Origin: Prevotella sp.
GTDB taxonomy: Bacteria > Bacteroidota > Bacteroidia > Bacteroidales > Bacteroidaceae
Length of the DNA: 61,041 bases
Direction: 5' to 3'
Assembly: GCA_017402445.1 (NCBI GenBank)
Contig: JAFPME010000001.1
Location: forward strand, 1 to 61,041
In this document: piece after piece, positions 7,783 through 15,441 of the stretch
Layout of the letters: the number at the start of each line of letters is the position of its first letter
Numbering within the stretch: position 1 is the first letter of the stretch
Notes under the pieces: model-generated
The model's input: only the letters and a program-made list of their open reading frames with translations
Database searches by the model: none
What the model was told of the DNA's origin: nothing
Translations under genes and position numbers: made by a program

Positions 7783-8037
7783 CCATACATAAACCATATT
7801 GGCAGAGAAGAAGCCGGGTTTCTGCAAAGACCGACAGACGCGGAAAGGATTGTCTCAAATGCAAGGCAGCGATTTCCAAAAAGTATTCTCCATTGATTGC
7901 TGCACGACCGGGCATCAAGGCAGAGCCCGACAGTTTCAAGCGAAGCCACGCTCTGACTGGAAAGCGTTGTCACGGTCGGCTTCTTTCACCTCCCAATTCC
8001 TGGGACATGTTTTTTTTGATACTAACAGAATAGCAAA

Positions 8038-8862
8038 ATGTCGTTTCTCACCCGAACATATCCGTTTACGCAAAGCCGCAACTGGCTGATAGACAGCCTC
8101 GTCTATGGCTTTGCCATTTGGGCGATACTCTTTTTTCTGCAGCCCTTTGGATTCAGCATGTATCAAGGAAGCAAATGTTTGGTCGCAGCATTGTTTGGAC
8201 TTGTCACATCGGGATGCTATGCTTGCTACGGCTGGGCTGTTGTCAGACCGTTGCATTCACATTTCAAGCCCTGGCGTATCTGGCATCAAGGGTGCACGGT
8301 TTTTGGCTTGATACTGTTCATCACGCTCTGCAATTTCTTCCTGTTTGCTGCTATCTTCCGTTTTCCTGTCACGCTCGCGGCCTTTAGTGCGTTCTTTTAT
8401 TGGACGGTTATCATAGGCATCATGATGACAGCACTCGGCATAGGCATCGAGTATAACCGTAGCCTGAGAGAGAGAATGGAGGCGTTGCTGAGCAACACGT
8501 CGGAAGAACAAAAGGACATCATGATTACCATTCATGATAACAACGTCAGGGGAAACGATCTCGTGATTCCCATCAACAGTCTGCTCTATGTCGAAGCGCA
8601 GAAGAACAATGTCTGTGTAGGCTATACGAAGGACGGAACCGCCACAACCGTCGAAGTGCATACAACGCTGACAGCCGTCATTGAAGAGCTGAAAGCGTAC
8701 GAAAACATTTTCCAATGTCACCGGTCGTTTGTTGTCAACGTGAACAATATCACCTCTGCCAAGGGCAACTCCAACGGATATCAGCTGACACTCGGCACAT
8801 GCACGAACAGCATCCCCGTATCGCGCTCGTATGTGCCTCGGCTAAAGTCGTTTATCGCTTAG
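8038..8862 (+). CDS. membrane-anchored LytTR-domain transcriptional regulator
   Basis: 274 residues. The N-terminal half has four hydrophobic helices (residues about 18-38, 44-66, 83-107 and 113-139), so the protein is inner-membrane bound. After a short linker (RSLRERMEALL) comes a LytTR DNA-binding domain from about residue 170 to the end: LLYVEAQKNNVCVGY, CHRSFVVNVNNI and the closing SRSYVPRLK are the family landmarks. LytTR domains bind direct repeats spaced about two helical turns. Four 20-bp direct repeats begin at its stop codon, just before the promoter of the TonB receptor, which makes that receptor the obvious target. There is no response-regulator receiver domain, so the signal probably enters through the membrane part. 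Confidence 0.9.
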   Translation: MSFLTRTYPFTQSRNWLIDSLVYGFAIWAILFFLQPFGFSMYQGSKCLVAALFGLVTSGCYACYGWAVVRPLHSHFKPWRIWHQGCTVFGLILFITLCNFFLFAAIFRFPVTLAAFSAFFYWTVIIGIMMTALGIGIEYNRSLRERMEALLSNTSEEQKDIMITIHDNNVRGNDLVIPINSLLYVEAQKNNVCVGYTKDGTATTVEVHTTLTAVIEELKAYENIFQCHRSFVVNVNNITSAKGNSNGYQLTLGTCTNSIPVSRSYVPRLKSFIA

Positions 8863-8934
8863 TCATTCGTCCGGAATCATAGTCATTCGTCATCGGCCTT
8901 AGCTTTCTGTCAGCGGTTTTAGTCGTCTGTCACG
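8860..8934 (+). promoter_or_regulatory. four 20-bp direct repeats, candidate LytTR operator
   Basis: Units begin at 8860, 8880, 8900 and 8920 with exact 20-base spacing: TAGTCATTCGTC, TAGTCATTCGTC, TAGCTTTCTGTC and TAGTCGTCTGTC, each followed within a few bases by CGG. The last unit ends about 5 bases before the -33 element at 8939. Spacing and position fit an activator array. Confidence 0.65.
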
Positions 8935-8938
8935 GTTA

Positions 8939-8970
8939 TTTGGAGGCATCGTATTCTTGCCGTATCTTTG
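8939..8970 (+). promoter_or_regulatory. promoter of the TonB-dependent receptor gene
   Basis: TTTG (8939-8942), exactly 20 bases, then TATCTTTG (8963-8970). The receptor ATG is at 8975, only four bases on, so the transcript should be leaderless or almost so. Confidence 0.75.
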
Positions 8971-8974
8971 CGGC

Positions 8975-11077
8975 ATGAAACATCGGATTGCACATATCGT
9001 TTTACTGCTGATGGCGGTCGGAAACCTGACCGCGCAGACTGTCGTTTCGGGTATCGTCAGCGACGGAAAGGAACCCCTCGTCGGTGCCAACGTATTTATA
9101 ATAGGTACGATGGATGGATGCCTGACAGACTCGCTTGGAAGGTTCTCGTTCACGACTGCCAACAAAGGCGAAGTAACCCTCAAAGCCACCTTCATCGGCT
9201 ATGAAGACTATCTGCTGACAACGGAAGTGGGACAGCTGGCCAGTCTTGCCATCCTCATGAAAGAGCGTACCACAACCATCAATGAGGTTGTGGTGACGGC
9301 CAGCACCTTTAGCTTCGGCAAGAGTGATCATTTCAAGACGATGGATGCACTCGACGTGGTGATGGCCGGCAACTCGTGTGGCGACATCGTGGCCGCACTA
9401 CAGACGTTGCCAGGCACACAGACAGTGGGCGAGAACGGCAAACTGTATGTCAGAGGTGGCGAGAGTGAAGAGTGCCAGACGTTCGTCAACGGGATGCACG
9501 TACTTGTACCATACAGCACGAACACCGAGAACTCTGCTGTCCGTGGTCGTTTCTCGCCGTTTCTCTTCAAAGGTATCAACTTCTCGCTGGGAGGCTACGG
9601 CGGTGAATACGGTCAGGCTCTTTCATCTGTGCTTCCGATGGAAACCACCGATGCTGCCAGCAGCGACAAATTCGGAGTGAGTGCTTCGCTGGTCGACTGG
9701 AACATCGGAGGCACTAAGGCTTTCCAAAACAGCAGCCTGTCGTTCAACGCTGCTCTGACCAGCATGGCACTTTACGATCGTCTGTTTGCAGAACGGTTCG
9801 ATTTCAGCCGTCCTTATCGCAAGCTGTCTGGCGAGTCACAATTCAAAAAGGAATTCAATACGAAAAGCGTGCTGAAGTCGTACGTGGGCTATGACCTGAC
9901 ATCGGTAGGGCTGCGCATCGGCGATTCCGATGCCGACTCACCCGTTCGTAGCCTTTCGCTAAAAGAGCACAATATCTATGCAAACATCACTCATAGGGCC
10001 ATCATAGGCAGCGGTTACACGCTCTTCACTGGCATTGCCAACTCTTCCGTCTTCTGTGATATTGATCATGCACAGAAGGAAGGCGATCATTATCACAACT
10101 TCCGAAACGAAGTCCATTTGAAAGCAGAGGTCCGCAAAGTCTGCTCCGACGTATTGAAAGTCTCAGCAGGGGTCGAGGACTATATCCGCAACAGTACGAT
10201 GAGGTACGAATCCCACGGTTATCAGCTCGGCTACAACCTTCTTGCTGCCCACGTCGATGCCCAGTGGCGCGTCGTTCCGCGTCTGTTCTTCAATCTGTCA
10301 GCAAGGACTGAAAGGCTACATGAAAGCGCTTCGGCGGAGAAGTCGACCCGTTCCCATTGGCTGCTGATGCCCAGGGCCACTCTCAGCTATATCCCCAACA
10401 ATCATCTGCAACTGTCTTTCGTCGCCGGACGATACAGTCAGACGCCCGAGGATGACTATCTGGCCATGAGCCAAACGACACTGAACCAAAGTCTTGCCGA
10501 CCATGCCATTCTCTCTGTTCAGTACAAGTCGGGAAGCACGCTGCTCCGCATTGAGCCGTACTGGAAGAAATATTGTCGGCTTCCGTTGTTGGAGAATGGC
10601 TTCTATCAGCCTCATGGCTACGGCATGAGCAGGGGAATAGACGTCTTTGTGGAAAATCGTTCGCTCATACGGAATCTTACGACGACACTATCCTATTCGT
10701 TCAACGACTCCAGACGGCGTTATCTCGACTTCACCGAAGAGCGGACTCCAGACTTCGCCTCGCGCCATAGCCTGCGACTGACGGCAAAATATCCTCTCGG
10801 CAGAACCATTATCGGCCTGTCGGAATCCTATACCAGCGGACGGCATTTCCCTTCTGGCACCACGCCACATTACAACAGCGTGGACATGAACCTCACTTAT
10901 CTGTTGAGTCCAAAGGTAATCATCTATACTTCGGTCAATAACATTTTCGGTCGCACGAACATCTTCCGCTACAACGCCGACGGTACGCCTGTCGTTCCTA
11001 CGCGCGACCGCTTCTTCTATATCGTAATTTGTGTTTCACTTAAAAATAACAAAGCGTATGACATTTCCAATTTCTAA
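8975..11077 (+). CDS. TonB-dependent outer-membrane receptor with carboxypeptidase-regulatory N-domain
   Basis: 700 residues. Starting at ATG 8975 gives a signal peptide (MKHRIAHIVLLLMAVGNLTA). Residues about 22-110 form a carboxypeptidase D regulatory-like domain (VVSGIVSDGKEPLVGANVFI), then a plug (DVVMAGNSCGDIVAALQTLP, VRGGESEECQTFVNG), then an outer-membrane barrel. It is shorter than SusC proteins (about 1000 residues), has no SusD neighbour, and so is more likely an importer of a small ligand or metal complex; the ligand cannot be read from sequence. Control by the upstream LytTR protein is inferred from the repeat array. Its last bases overlap the next gene. Confidence 0.88.
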   Translation: MKHRIAHIVLLLMAVGNLTAQTVVSGIVSDGKEPLVGANVFIIGTMDGCLTDSLGRFSFTTANKGEVTLKATFIGYEDYLLTTEVGQLASLAILMKERTTTINEVVVTASTFSFGKSDHFKTMDALDVVMAGNSCGDIVAALQTLPGTQTVGENGKLYVRGGESEECQTFVNGMHVLVPYSTNTENSAVRGRFSPFLFKGINFSLGGYGGEYGQALSSVLPMETTDAASSDKFGVSASLVDWNIGGTKAFQNSSLSFNAALTSMALYDRLFAERFDFSRPYRKLSGESQFKKEFNTKSVLKSYVGYDLTSVGLRIGDSDADSPVRSLSLKEHNIYANITHRAIIGSGYTLFTGIANSSVFCDIDHAQKEGDHYHNFRNEVHLKAEVRKVCSDVLKVSAGVEDYIRNSTMRYESHGYQLGYNLLAAHVDAQWRVVPRLFFNLSARTERLHESASAEKSTRSHWLLMPRATLSYIPNNHLQLSFVAGRYSQTPEDDYLAMSQTTLNQSLADHAILSVQYKSGSTLLRIEPYWKKYCRLPLLENGFYQPHGYGMSRGIDVFVENRSLIRNLTTTLSYSFNDSRRRYLDFTEERTPDFASRHSLRLTAKYPLGRTIIGLSESYTSGRHFPSGTTPHYNSVDMNLTYLLSPKVIIYTSVNNIFGRTNIFRYNADGTPVVPTRDRFFYIVICVSLKNNKAYDISNF

Positions 11078-11597
11078 ACTCCGAGTGTTTGTAATCGCCT
11101 TCTTCATGATGGCAAGTGTGAGCGTCAAAGCCCAGCAGTCCGGCATGCAGGCGCTGATCGGCCAGTCGTTGTCAAAGCTTCAGCAACCCACGCCCGAGGC
11201 TTTTCTCAACAGCATCGCAGAGATGAAGCGTATCGATTCGATGTTTCCCGACAGTATCCAGCCCAAGTATCAGATGGCTTTGCAAAGTCTTAATTTCTCA
11301 GTGATGAATCCCCATGCCGCACAAACAGATCCTCTGCTGGCAGAAACGGAACAGACCATTGCAAAAATGGAACAGATGAAGAACTCAGACCCATCGGACA
11401 TCTGCACACTTCGCGGTTTCCTCTTCATGGTGCGCATCGTACAGAATCCTGTACAAAACGGACCGCGGTACTACCTCAATGTGATGCAGGACTTCGAGAA
11501 AGCCCTGAAACTCAACCCCGACAATCAGCTTGCCAGGCAGCTGCAACAGAAGTTCCTCGAAGGAATGAGACAACAAACAGGCAACCAAGGGGAATGA
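11058..11597 (+). CDS. exported alpha-helical protein of unknown function
   Basis: 179 residues from ATG 11058, inside the last seven codons of the receptor gene, so the two are coupled. The N-terminus is a signal peptide (residues 1-24, ending VSVKA). The rest is helical with a TPR-like ending (YLNVMQDFEKALKLNPDNQL) and many Met/Gln residues. I do not recognise the family. The position suggests a periplasmic accessory factor for the receptor. An in-frame GTG at 11031 exists but would spoil the signal peptide. Confidence 0.75.
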   Translation: MTFPISKLRVFVIAFFMMASVSVKAQQSGMQALIGQSLSKLQQPTPEAFLNSIAEMKRIDSMFPDSIQPKYQMALQSLNFSVMNPHAAQTDPLLAETEQTIAKMEQMKNSDPSDICTLRGFLFMVRIVQNPVQNGPRYYLNVMQDFEKALKLNPDNQLARQLQQKFLEGMRQQTGNQGE

Positions 11598-11613
11598 CTG
11601 TTTTCTTTCGCGC

Positions 11614-12507
11614 TCATGCTGCCTTGGCATGCGGACGCTTCTGCCGCGCTGCATTCAGTGTCTGCAACAGCACGCTCAGCAGTATCAGGCCGATGCCGAT
11701 GTAGAAAGAAAAATTGATTTCGCGGCTTTCACCGAACACGATGAATGCCAAGATGATGGTGTAGCAGGGCTCCAGGTTGTAGGTCAGGTTGACGGTGAAG
11801 GCCGACAGCCGCTTCAGGGCCTGGATTTGCAGCAGGTACATGCCCACCGTGCAGAACAAAGCATGGCAGAGCATCAGCCAGAGATTGGTGCCTTCGGGCA
11901 CTACTACCACCGCCTGTTGGGCGGGAAAGCAGGCCAGATAGGCCGGAATGATGGCCGAGACAACCACCAAGCCTCCTGCCATCTGGTAGAGCAGCACAGT
12001 TCGGCTGCGCACTCCCACGCTGGCCTTCTTGTTGCAGATGGCGTAGAGCGCACAGACAGCCGACGACACCACGCCGATGCTGATGCCGAGACGGTAGCGG
12101 GCATCGAGCGAAAAGATGCACATCACGCCAGCCACGGTAATCAGCGAGAGGAAGAGTTCCAGCCACGAGAAGCGCTTCCGGAACAACAGCGGTTCCAGCA
12201 GGGCCGTGAAGAAGCCGATGAGCGAGAAGCAGACCACACCGATGGACACGTTCGACGCCTTGATGCTGCCGTAGAACAAGATCCAGTGGAACCCTAACAG
12301 CGCACCGCAGCCGCTCAGTTGCAGCAGCTTGCGCCAGCCCACGCGCGGCAGTCCGGTGAAGACGAGCAGAATGCACGTCGTGAAGAGCATGCGATACCAC
12401 ACGATGTCCACTTCGTTCAGCGTGATGAGCCGACCGAACAGACCCGTGAAGCCTGCCAGCAGCACGCTCAGGTGCAGTTGTATGAATCCTTTCTTCGTTT
12501 CGTCCAT
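11614..12507 (-). CDS. EamA/DMT-family transporter
   Basis: 297 residues with ten hydrophobic segments arranged as two five-helix EamA repeats; the end of the second repeat reads NLEPCYTIILAFIVFGE, typical of the drug/metabolite transporter superfamily. Members export amino acids, nucleosides or related metabolites through the inner membrane; the substrate is not predictable. It converges on the TPR-like gene, with only 16 bases between the stops and no obvious terminator. Confidence 0.9.
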   Translation of the reverse strand: MDETKKGFIQLHLSVLLAGFTGLFGRLITLNEVDIVWYRMLFTTCILLVFTGLPRVGWRKLLQLSGCGALLGFHWILFYGSIKASNVSIGVVCFSLIGFFTALLEPLLFRKRFSWLELFLSLITVAGVMCIFSLDARYRLGISIGVVSSAVCALYAICNKKASVGVRSRTVLLYQMAGGLVVVSAIIPAYLACFPAQQAVVVVPEGTNLWLMLCHALFCTVGMYLLQIQALKRLSAFTVNLTYNLEPCYTIILAFIVFGESREINFSFYIGIGLILLSVLLQTLNAARQKRPHAKAA

Positions 12508-12589
12508 TCCTTCCAGAGAGGCTTTACCTTACTTCTGTGGCGGGCCGTTCCCGTTGCCGCCAGGCGTGGAAAGCGTCTGAACGGTGCGC

Positions 12590-13111
12590 CTATTCCACCT
12601 TCCACACGTTCAGCACGATGGTGCCGGGCGCACTCCACGGGGCCGGCGCGCAGACGAAGAGCGCGTCGTTGAGCCACGCATAGCGGCTGTCGGCGGGTGC
12701 CTCGAACCGTGGAGCCGCCTTGAAGTAGACCGACGGCTGACCTTCCCGGCCTGCATCGAAGGCGATGAGCCCCCGGTTGCGCACATGAATGTAGACGCCG
12801 TCGTCGGTCCGTATGCTGTAGATGGCCTCCAGTTCGGTGCGTCGGCCGTCGGCACTGGCCAGCTGGTAGTCGGCACCGCCGTTGACGATGGTTCCCTTGA
12901 GGGCCGGTCCTTCAAACGTGCCGCCCGTGATGGGGATGACGATTCGCTTGCCGTGTGCGGTCTGGCCCACGCTGTAAGTCTCGCCGAGCGTCACGTTCAG
13001 CTGCATGGCGAAGGTCAGACGGGGTGTTTCTTCGTCTTTCGGCGGATAGCTTTGCGCACTGGCAGCAGCTACGGTCAGGACCAGTGCGATGATGAATAGC
13101 AGTTTCTTCAT
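12590..13111 (-). CDS. exported DUF3237-like protein
   Basis: 173 residues from the ATG opening a signal peptide (MKKLLFIIALVLTVAAASAQ); an in-frame ATG 33 bases upstream adds a polar stub that would hide it. The mature part is mostly beta: LNVTLGETYSVGQTAHGKRI, ITGGTFEGPALKGTIVNGG and IRTDDGVYIHVRNRGLI match the DUF3237 pattern, a small barrel of unknown role. The final segment names a missing ligand or substrate no better. It ends 82 bases upstream of the EamA gene and may be co-transcribed with it. Confidence 0.8.
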   Translation of the reverse strand: MKKLLFIIALVLTVAAASAQSYPPKDEETPRLTFAMQLNVTLGETYSVGQTAHGKRIVIPITGGTFEGPALKGTIVNGGADYQLASADGRRTELEAIYSIRTDDGVYIHVRNRGLIAFDAGREGQPSVYFKAAPRFEAPADSRYAWLNDALFVCAPAPWSAPGTIVLNVWKVE

Positions 13112-13315
13112 GTCTGTTGTTACGTTGATGCAATCTGTCTGCAAAGGTATTGATTTTTTCCCGTTTCGCCTTCGTCATTTGGAACAATCTTTTTGCTTCC
13201 CGAGTCATTCGCACTCGGCAGCTCCTTTTTTTCGTGCACGAAACCTGCTTGCACTCTTGCTGTCAATGTGAAAGTGGTCTCCTTCGCCCTGAGACGGGCC
13301 GTGAGCGACAAGACA

Positions 13316-13358
13316 GCAGAAAAGAGGCACCGCGGAACATCCGTGGTGCCTCTTCTGC
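13316..13358 (-). terminator. hairpin terminator after the lipoprotein gene
   Basis: GCAGAAGAGGCACC and GGTGCCTCTTTTCTGC (minus strand) form a stem of about 18 bp with a short loop. It lies 50 bases beyond the lipoprotein stop. 13112-13408 holds nothing else. Confidence 0.8.
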
Positions 13359-13408
13359 TTGCAGGCGGACAGCGTCGGCCGACGCCTCCGTCCGGAGCGT
13401 TTCCGTAT

Positions 13409-13873
13409 TTACATATCCTCGGGGAAGCCCAGTTCCTTCATCACGGCGTTGCCCCATTCCTCGTCGTCAATCACGGCCTTGCCGTTCGCTGTGGCACTGG
13501 CTGCGGTGTTCAGCTCTTCAAACAGCTTCTCAATCCTTTCGTATTCAGCCTGATTCTTTTCCAGATCTTCAGCCACTTCCTTGATCTTGGCAAGGTCGGG
13601 ATTCTCGTCTTCCGTCTTCTCTGTCATCTTTTGGATGTTGTCCATGACAGGTTTCATGGCAATAAATGCCTGCTTCACAGCGGCTTTCCATTCGTCCACA
13701 CTCCAGTTGGCACCTTCGGCCTTGGCTCTGGCGACGAGATCCTCGAGCGACTCTGCTTTCTCTACTTTCTCTTCAGTCGCGGCCTTTTCGGGCTCGACTT
13801 CTGTTTTCTGCTTACACGATGTAAACGCAACGCCCATGATGAGGGCGAACATTGCAATCAATAATTTCTTCAT
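13409..13873 (-). CDS. acidic coiled-coil lipoprotein of unknown function
   Basis: 154 residues. The N-terminal signal ends in a lipobox (VAFTSC, cysteine about residue 20), so it is probably lipid-anchored in the outer or inner membrane. The mature protein is very rich in Glu and Lys and almost all helical (EKAATEEKVEKAESLEDL, AEDLEKNQAEYERIEKLF), compatible with a short coiled coil. I recognise no family. A terminator follows on the same strand, so it is probably a single-gene transcript. Confidence 0.75.
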   Translation of the reverse strand: MKKLLIAMFALIMGVAFTSCKQKTEVEPEKAATEEKVEKAESLEDLVARAKAEGANWSVDEWKAAVKQAFIAMKPVMDNIQKMTEKTEDENPDLAKIKEVAEDLEKNQAEYERIEKLFEELNTAASATANGKAVIDDEEWGNAVMKELGFPEDM

Positions 13874-14114
13874 AGGTTTGTCGTTTTTGAGTTTAACAAA
13901 TTAAAAATCGCTACAAATATAGTGAAAACAATTTAAATCTGCAAGTAAAAACGAGAAAATAATTCGCACAAGCATTGTTTCCTATGGTTTCCGAATGTAG
14001 AGACGACTTTCGGTTCCTTTCCTCGGCTGCCGGCGGTCAGCATTCCGGCAACGGCGGTGTGTCATGCCGGCTGCCGTGCACCGCGGCTCATGGCCGGAAA
14101 ACACTTCTGAAAAG

Positions 14115-14467
14115 AACGGACAAAAAGTTCGTTTTTGGCTTCCGTGAGTGCCATCGTTTCAAAATAAAAATCAGACGGACGCGTACGCGCGAATTATGAG
14201 AGGGTTCTAAAACGCTGGAAACAAACGACTTGTACTTTCTTTACATTTTTCGCGCTTTCAAAATGAGTCATTCTGCACATGAAAATGGCCCATTCTGTCG
14301 CGCAGAATGAGCCATTTTGACGAGCAAAACGAGCCATTTTGCGATGCAAAACGGCCCGTTTTGAAAAAACAGATGATTTTTTTTGTTGGAATGTTTGGAT
14401 TTTTTACCGTTTCAGAACCTTTCAGCCTTCTAAAACGGTCGAAAATTCTTGCAGGATTTTTTGGTAA
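14115..14467 (+). repeat. interspersed 22-bp-unit element, copy B
   Basis: Same order of blocks as copy A: GACAAAAAGTTCG, then TTTTTGGCTTCCGTGAGTGC shared with copy C, GACGGACGCGTACGCGCGAA, TTCTAAAACGCTGGAAACA and CTTTACATTTTT. Five units start at 14259, 14281, 14303, 14325 and 14347 (exact 22-base period). The end is GCAGGATTTTTTGGTAA. The rest of the 13874-14553 gap shows no gene. Confidence 0.85.
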
Positions 14468-14553
14468 TTTTTCTTGAAGAAATAGGACTGCGTGTCACGC
14501 GGAAACACAGGGGGCCGTCGGCGGAAGAAGTGTGAAGCGCGGTCGGAACGGAG

Positions 14554-15354
14554 CTATTTCCTGCACTTCGCGACAATGTCCTGCACGACCAGACCGGCCA
14601 TGGTGAAGCCGAAGATGGCCGTGATGTGGACCAGCGAGCCGTTGATTTGCGCCTTGCGGGCGTTCCAGTCGGGTGCTGTCGGTGCTGCTCCCGTGGTGTC
14701 GGCCGCTTCCGTCACGGTCTGCTGTGGTGCTTCCGTGGGATAGGGTAGTCCCTCGTTCGTGAGCAGTTCGTCGCTGAAGACGCACTGGAACTTACGCGCC
14801 GGGAACAACTTCTGGCGCTTGAAGCGCTGGCGCAGGGCGCGGGCCAGCGGGCAGCCCTTCACTTTCCAGAACTCGGCCACCTGTATGCGTGTGGGGTCGA
14901 GCTTCAGTGCAGCGCCCATCGACGAGAAGAAGACGGCCTTCGTCATCGTGGCCAGACGGATGAGCAGCGCTTTCTCGCTCAGCGAGTCGATGGCATCGAT
15001 GATGTAGTCGTAGGTTTCCAGGTGGAAGTGCTCGGCCGTCTCGGCACAGAACACCTGCTGCAGGGCGCAGATCTCGGCCTCGGGACTGATCTGCAGCAGC
15101 CGTTCCTTCAGCACGTCCACCTTCACCTGTCCCACCGTCGTCGTGGTTGCCATCAGCTGGCGGTTGATGTTCGACGCGCTGACGCGGTCGCTGTCCACGA
15201 TGGTCAGCCTGCGGATGCCGGTCCGCACCAGGCTTTCGGCGCACCACGAACCGACGCCGCCGACGCCGAAAAGAATCACGCGTGCCTGTCCGATGGCCTC
15301 CATTGCCTCGCCGCCCAGCAGCAGCTGTGTCCGGCTCTGTGTTTCGTTTATCAT
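14554..15354 (-). CDS. tcdA: tRNA threonylcarbamoyladenosine dehydratase
   Basis: 266 residues from MINETQSRTQLLLG; an in-frame ATG 36 bases upstream is less likely because the family starts just before the SRTQLLLG motif. This E1-like, ThiF-fold enzyme cyclises t6A37 to ct6A in tRNAs reading ANN codons, using ATP. The nucleotide loop is GVGGVGSWCAE and the adenylation motif is VDSDRVSASNINRQ. The later RQKLFPARKFQCVFSDE region is also typical of TcdA (CsdL). It is separated from the GH78 gene by 87 bases. Confidence 0.9.
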   Translation of the reverse strand: MINETQSRTQLLLGGEAMEAIGQARVILFGVGGVGSWCAESLVRTGIRRLTIVDSDRVSASNINRQLMATTTTVGQVKVDVLKERLLQISPEAEICALQQVFCAETAEHFHLETYDYIIDAIDSLSEKALLIRLATMTKAVFFSSMGAALKLDPTRIQVAEFWKVKGCPLARALRQRFKRQKLFPARKFQCVFSDELLTNEGLPYPTEAPQQTVTEAADTTGAAPTAPDWNARKAQINGSLVHITAIFGFTMAGLVVQDIVAKCRK

Positions 15355-15441
15355 TTGTTCTTTTCCTATTTTTGTCTGCAAAGATAGCACTTTTCCTGTG
15401 AACGAGCTTTCGCCTGGACAGAAAAAGATGTCCTCACCGGT

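Noticed and set aside
8957-8974. upstream TTG start for the TonB receptor
   Set aside because: It would overlap the -7 promoter element and extend the signal peptide with unrelated residues; ATG 8975 fits better.
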